From Gammaproteobacteria bacterium (ex Lamellibrachia satsuma) (GTDB taxonomy: Bacteria; Pseudomonadota; Gammaproteobacteria; Chromatiales; Chromatiaceae), in NCBI GenBank assembly GCA_019623805.1, contig CP053680.1, positions 682,001 to 746,000 of the forward strand: a DNA stretch of 64,000 bases. Direction: 5' to 3'. Under the pieces are notes generated by a model. The model saw only the letters and a list, made by a program, of their open reading frames with translations. It made no database searches and was not told where the DNA came from. Positions 61,809-64,000 of this stretch are shown one piece after another; position 1 is the stretch's first letter, and each line of letters begins with the position of its first letter. The translations under genes and the position numbers were made by a program.

Positions 61809-63092
61809 CTATGTTTGAATCCGCAATTCAAACATAGGTTCTTCTTTCAAAAGACGTGCAAACTCCCGCTTTGCAATAGAGAATTCCATCTCCCAACCAC
61901 CAGCATCGGTGCCGGTTTCCAACAGAACCTCGGCACGTTGGTGGAGCATGGCATGCAGACGCCCATCCCCCGCGTCGAGTACCACCCGTTGCTGTACATG
62001 CGCTTGTCTGAAAGATTCAGCCAGTGCCTGTAACAGCAGATCAAGCCCAGCGCCGGTCTTGGCAGAGAGCCAAACCCGCAGCACATTGCCTTCGTTATCG
62101 CGATCGATGCGAGGCGTTACACTCTCCAACAGATCGATTTTGTTGTATATTTCGATCTGTCGGATCTCATCGGCGCCAATCTGCAGCAATACATCATTCA
62201 CTTCGGCCAGACACATATCCCGTTGATGGCTGGCAGCATCCACTACATGGAGCAGCAGTGAAGCCTCCGTCGTCTCCTGCAAAGTGGATTTGAAGGCCGC
62301 GACCAGATCGTGGGGCAGGTTACTGATAAACCCCACGGTATCCGCCAGCACAATGGAACCTTCCCCCTTCAGATCCAGTCGCCGCAGCGTCGGGTCGAGG
62401 GTGGCGAATAGCTGGTCCGCTGCATAGACACCCGACCCAACCAGGGTGTTGAAGAGGGTGGACTTTCCCGCATTGGTATAACCTACCAGCGAAACCGTGG
62501 GAATGTCGGCCCGCGCCCGCCCACGCCTCCCCTGAGCCCGCTGGGATTCCACCCGGGCCAACCGCCGGTTGATCTGGTCGATGCGCTGATTGAGCAATCG
62601 CCGATCTGTCTCAAGTTGCGTTTCACCCGGCCCGCGCAGACCGATACCGCCCTTCTGCCGTTCCAGGTGGGTCCAGCCCCGAACCAGTCGTGTTGTGAGA
62701 TGCCGTAGCTGGGCCAGCTCGACCTGCAGCTTGCCTTCGAACGAACGGGCGCGTTGGGCAAAGATATCAAGAATCAGACCCGTCCGGTCCACCACACGGC
62801 AACCGAACTCCCGCTCAAGATTTCTTTCCTGACTGGGAGAGAGCGTGTGATTGAAGATAACCAACTCTGCGTTGGTCCCCGACACAACATCTTTGATCTC
62901 ATCCCCTTTGCCGCGGCCGACAAACAGACGGGGATCCGGGCTGCGCCGACTGCCGGTGATAAATTCCACCGGATCAGCGCCAGCGGAAACGGCCAGTTCA
63001 GTGAACTCGTCAATTTCATCGGGGTCACTTACGCCACCCAGATCGATGTGCACCAGAACGGCACGTTCTCCGGACTTGGGACGTTCAAACAT
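61809..63092 (-). CDS. hflX: Ribosome-associated GTPase HflX
   Basis: The protein has 427 residues. The N-terminal HflX domain has ELVIFNHTLSPSQERNLEREFGCRVVDRT and a glycine-rich linker motif KGGIGLRGPGETQLETDRR. The central GTPase domain has VGYTNAGKSTLFN, the switch II region DTVGFISNLPHDLV and NKIDL. It splits or rescues stalled ribosomes under stress. It follows hfq after about 100 bp. Confidence 0.96.
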   Translation of the reverse strand: MFERPKSGERAVLVHIDLGGVSDPDEIDEFTELAVSAGADPVEFITGSRRSPDPRLFVGRGKGDEIKDVVSGTNAELVIFNHTLSPSQERNLEREFGCRVVDRTGLILDIFAQRARSFEGKLQVELAQLRHLTTRLVRGWTHLERQKGGIGLRGPGETQLETDRRLLNQRIDQINRRLARVESQRAQGRRGRARADIPTVSLVGYTNAGKSTLFNTLVGSGVYAADQLFATLDPTLRRLDLKGEGSIVLADTVGFISNLPHDLVAAFKSTLQETTEASLLLHVVDAASHQRDMCLAEVNDVLLQIGADEIRQIEIYNKIDLLESVTPRIDRDNEGNVLRVWLSAKTGAGLDLLLQALAESFRQAHVQQRVVLDAGDGRLHAMLHQRAEVLLETGTDAGGWEMEFSIAKREFARLLKEEPMFELRIQT

Positions 63093-63193
63093 AAACGGCG
63101 GATACAGGCCTTACGGTGTGATAAAAGGTCTGAAGGAAGAACCGGGCAATCACCTCAAAACAGCCTGCCCGGCCTTTTTTTGTGTGGAAAAAA

Positions 63194-63466
63194 TCAAAAA
63201 TTACCCGCAGACGACGCCGGCTGATCTACAGGCGTTGTACCGTTCTCGTTGTGCTGGATACGGACGTTCCTCGCAGGAACCACCGTCGAAATGGCATGTT
63301 TGTAGACCATCTGGCTCACACTATTTTTCAGTAGCACGACAAACTGGTCAAACGATTCGATCTGTCCCTGGAGCTTGATGCCATTCACCAGAAAAATGGA
63401 GACCGGTACTCGTTCTTTCCGCAGCGCGTTCAAAAAAGGGTCTTGTAAACTTTGCCCTTTGGACAT
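63194..63466 (-). CDS. hfq: RNA chaperone Hfq
   Basis: About 90 residues from the ATG giving [34 protein letters not shown]. The Sm1 and Sm2 motifs are intact, including [28 protein letters not shown] with the YKH signature. It forms a hexamer that pairs sRNAs with mRNAs. Usually miaA precedes hfq in gammaproteobacteria; here the upstream gene is ppiD-like. Confidence 0.97.
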   Translation of the reverse strand: MSKGQSLQDPFLNALRKERVPVSIFLVNGIKLQGQIESFDQFVVLLKNSVSQMVYKHAISTVVPARNVRIQHNENGTTPVDQPASSAGNF

Positions 63467-63736
63467 CACAGTTCTCCTTGTTATCTTTTAATAGTCTTTG
63501 AATAGCCGAAGAGATCAACAATCACCACGGATCATCCCGCTGGTAAAAATAAACACACAAACAGAAACAACCGCTATCCGGACGATACTGTTGTGTGTCC
63601 TCCCGTACAGCGGAATTGTAGCACATTGGGAAACAAGCAAATTCGCCACCGCTGTTTCAGTCCGGATTGTTTCTGTAACGGCTAATCAACCGAAGAATCA
63701 GAACCTCCCCCGATCCGATCCTTTGGGTGGAAAAGC
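63467..63736. other. hfq upstream interval
   Basis: These 270 bp between the ppiD-like gene and hfq hold no credible gene. They presumably contain the hfq promoter, but I could not pick out a convincing -35/-10 pair or a strong terminator for ppiD. Confidence 0.5.
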
Positions 63737-64000
63737 CTATTCGCTCTCAGATTGAGTCAAAGTGATTTCCGCCCGTTCTCGCAGATCCTTTACAAGATCC
63801 TCAAAGGACTGTCTTCCGTAAAAATTGCTCAACGTGCGTTTTTCCTGAACGATTCGCTCCTCGTCAAGCGAATCCACTGAACCTTCCACGACTGCAGACA
63901 GGCTAAAGACAGCGAAATCGCCATCACCCAGCCGGGTTACACCCGACACAACCTCCCCCAGTGCAGGTTTAGGCGCACGAAACACCTGAGCCAGCAATTT
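63737..64000 (-). CDS. ppiD: Peptidyl-prolyl isomerase PpiD-like, C-terminal part (partial)
   Basis: Only the last 87 or so codons are visible; the gene continues beyond base 64000. The segment AQVFRAPKPALGEVVSGVTRLGDGDFAVFSLSAVVEGS and the helical tail LSNFYGRQSFEDLVKDLRERAEITLTQSE match the C-terminus of PpiD periplasmic foldases. The parvulin domain lies outside the window, so the name rests on the tail alone. Confidence 0.72.
   Translation of the reverse strand, partial: KLLAQVFRAPKPALGEVVSGVTRLGDGDFAVFSLSAVVEGSVDSLDEERIVQEKRTLSNFYGRQSFEDLVKDLRERAEITLTQSESE

Noticed and set aside
63142..63181. Hairpin CCGGGCA/TGCCCGG between hfq and hflX as a terminator
   Set aside because: The T-run is on the plus strand, while hfq and hflX are transcribed on the minus strand, and no plus-strand gene is there. 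The loop is 17 bases.

Overview
The window reads as chromosome of a motile gammaproteobacterium with polar-type flagella. The gene order is the one seen in Pseudomonas, Vibrio and Shewanella relatives, and the c-type-cytochrome-rich respiration suggests a sulfur-oxidizing Chromatiales-like lineage. That affiliation is inference: no rRNA or marker tree is available here.

Region 1 (1-17.2 kb, minus strand) is one long flagellar/chemotaxis block. In transcription order it runs fliL-fliM-fliN-fliO-fliP-fliQ-fliR-flhB-flhA-flhF-fleN-fliA-cheY-cheZ-cheA-cheB-motC-motD-parA-like. A good sigma-54 promoter lies in front of fliL. A palindromic repeat separates fliQ from fliR.

Region 2 (17.2-22.7 kb) is an accessory, partly decayed island. 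It holds a zinc-ribbon membrane protein, tag, an AT-rich lipoprotein gene, an SDR gene broken by one in-frame TGA, an IS110-family remnant, an orphan C-terminal gene fragment, and a DUF1800 gene fused in frame to the catalytic half of an IS3-family transposase.

Region 3 (22.8-27.8 kb) carries ettA and a large PAS-GGDEF-EAL protein.

Region 4 (27.9-54.9 kb) is the most interesting part. It has three blocks. (a) A minus-strand operon encodes two diheme peroxidases, a Tat-exported Rieske protein and a molybdopterin oxidoreductase of the arsenite oxidase/iodate reductase group; the gene content matches idrABP1P2. (b) A minus-strand operon encodes two tiny membrane proteins, a CydA-like (cytochrome bd-like) 635-residue membrane protein without CydB, a diheme cytochrome c, a triheme cytochrome c fused to an ethylbenzene-dehydrogenase-type heme domain, and a SCO1 copper chaperone. 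(c) A plus-strand operon encodes a HEAT-repeat protein, a cupredoxin, a 38-residue membrane peptide, a UspA protein and a radical SAM protein that both carry tandem PCP_red-like modules, a HemY-type protoporphyrinogen oxidase, and a sensor kinase plus NtrC-type sigma-54 activator. Sigma-54 type promoters precede all three operons, and two of them are nearly identical. I infer one co-regulated respiratory module with its own tetrapyrrole/copper maturation set.

Region 5 (54.9-64 kb, minus strand) is housekeeping: pabB, purA, hisZ, DUF2065, hflC, hflK, hflX, hfq and the 3' end of a ppiD-like gene. Several families of interspersed palindromic or short tandem repeats are scattered through the intergenic spaces. 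One sits inside a gene, and another supplies the last codons of two genes. No rRNA, tRNA or CRISPR array was found.
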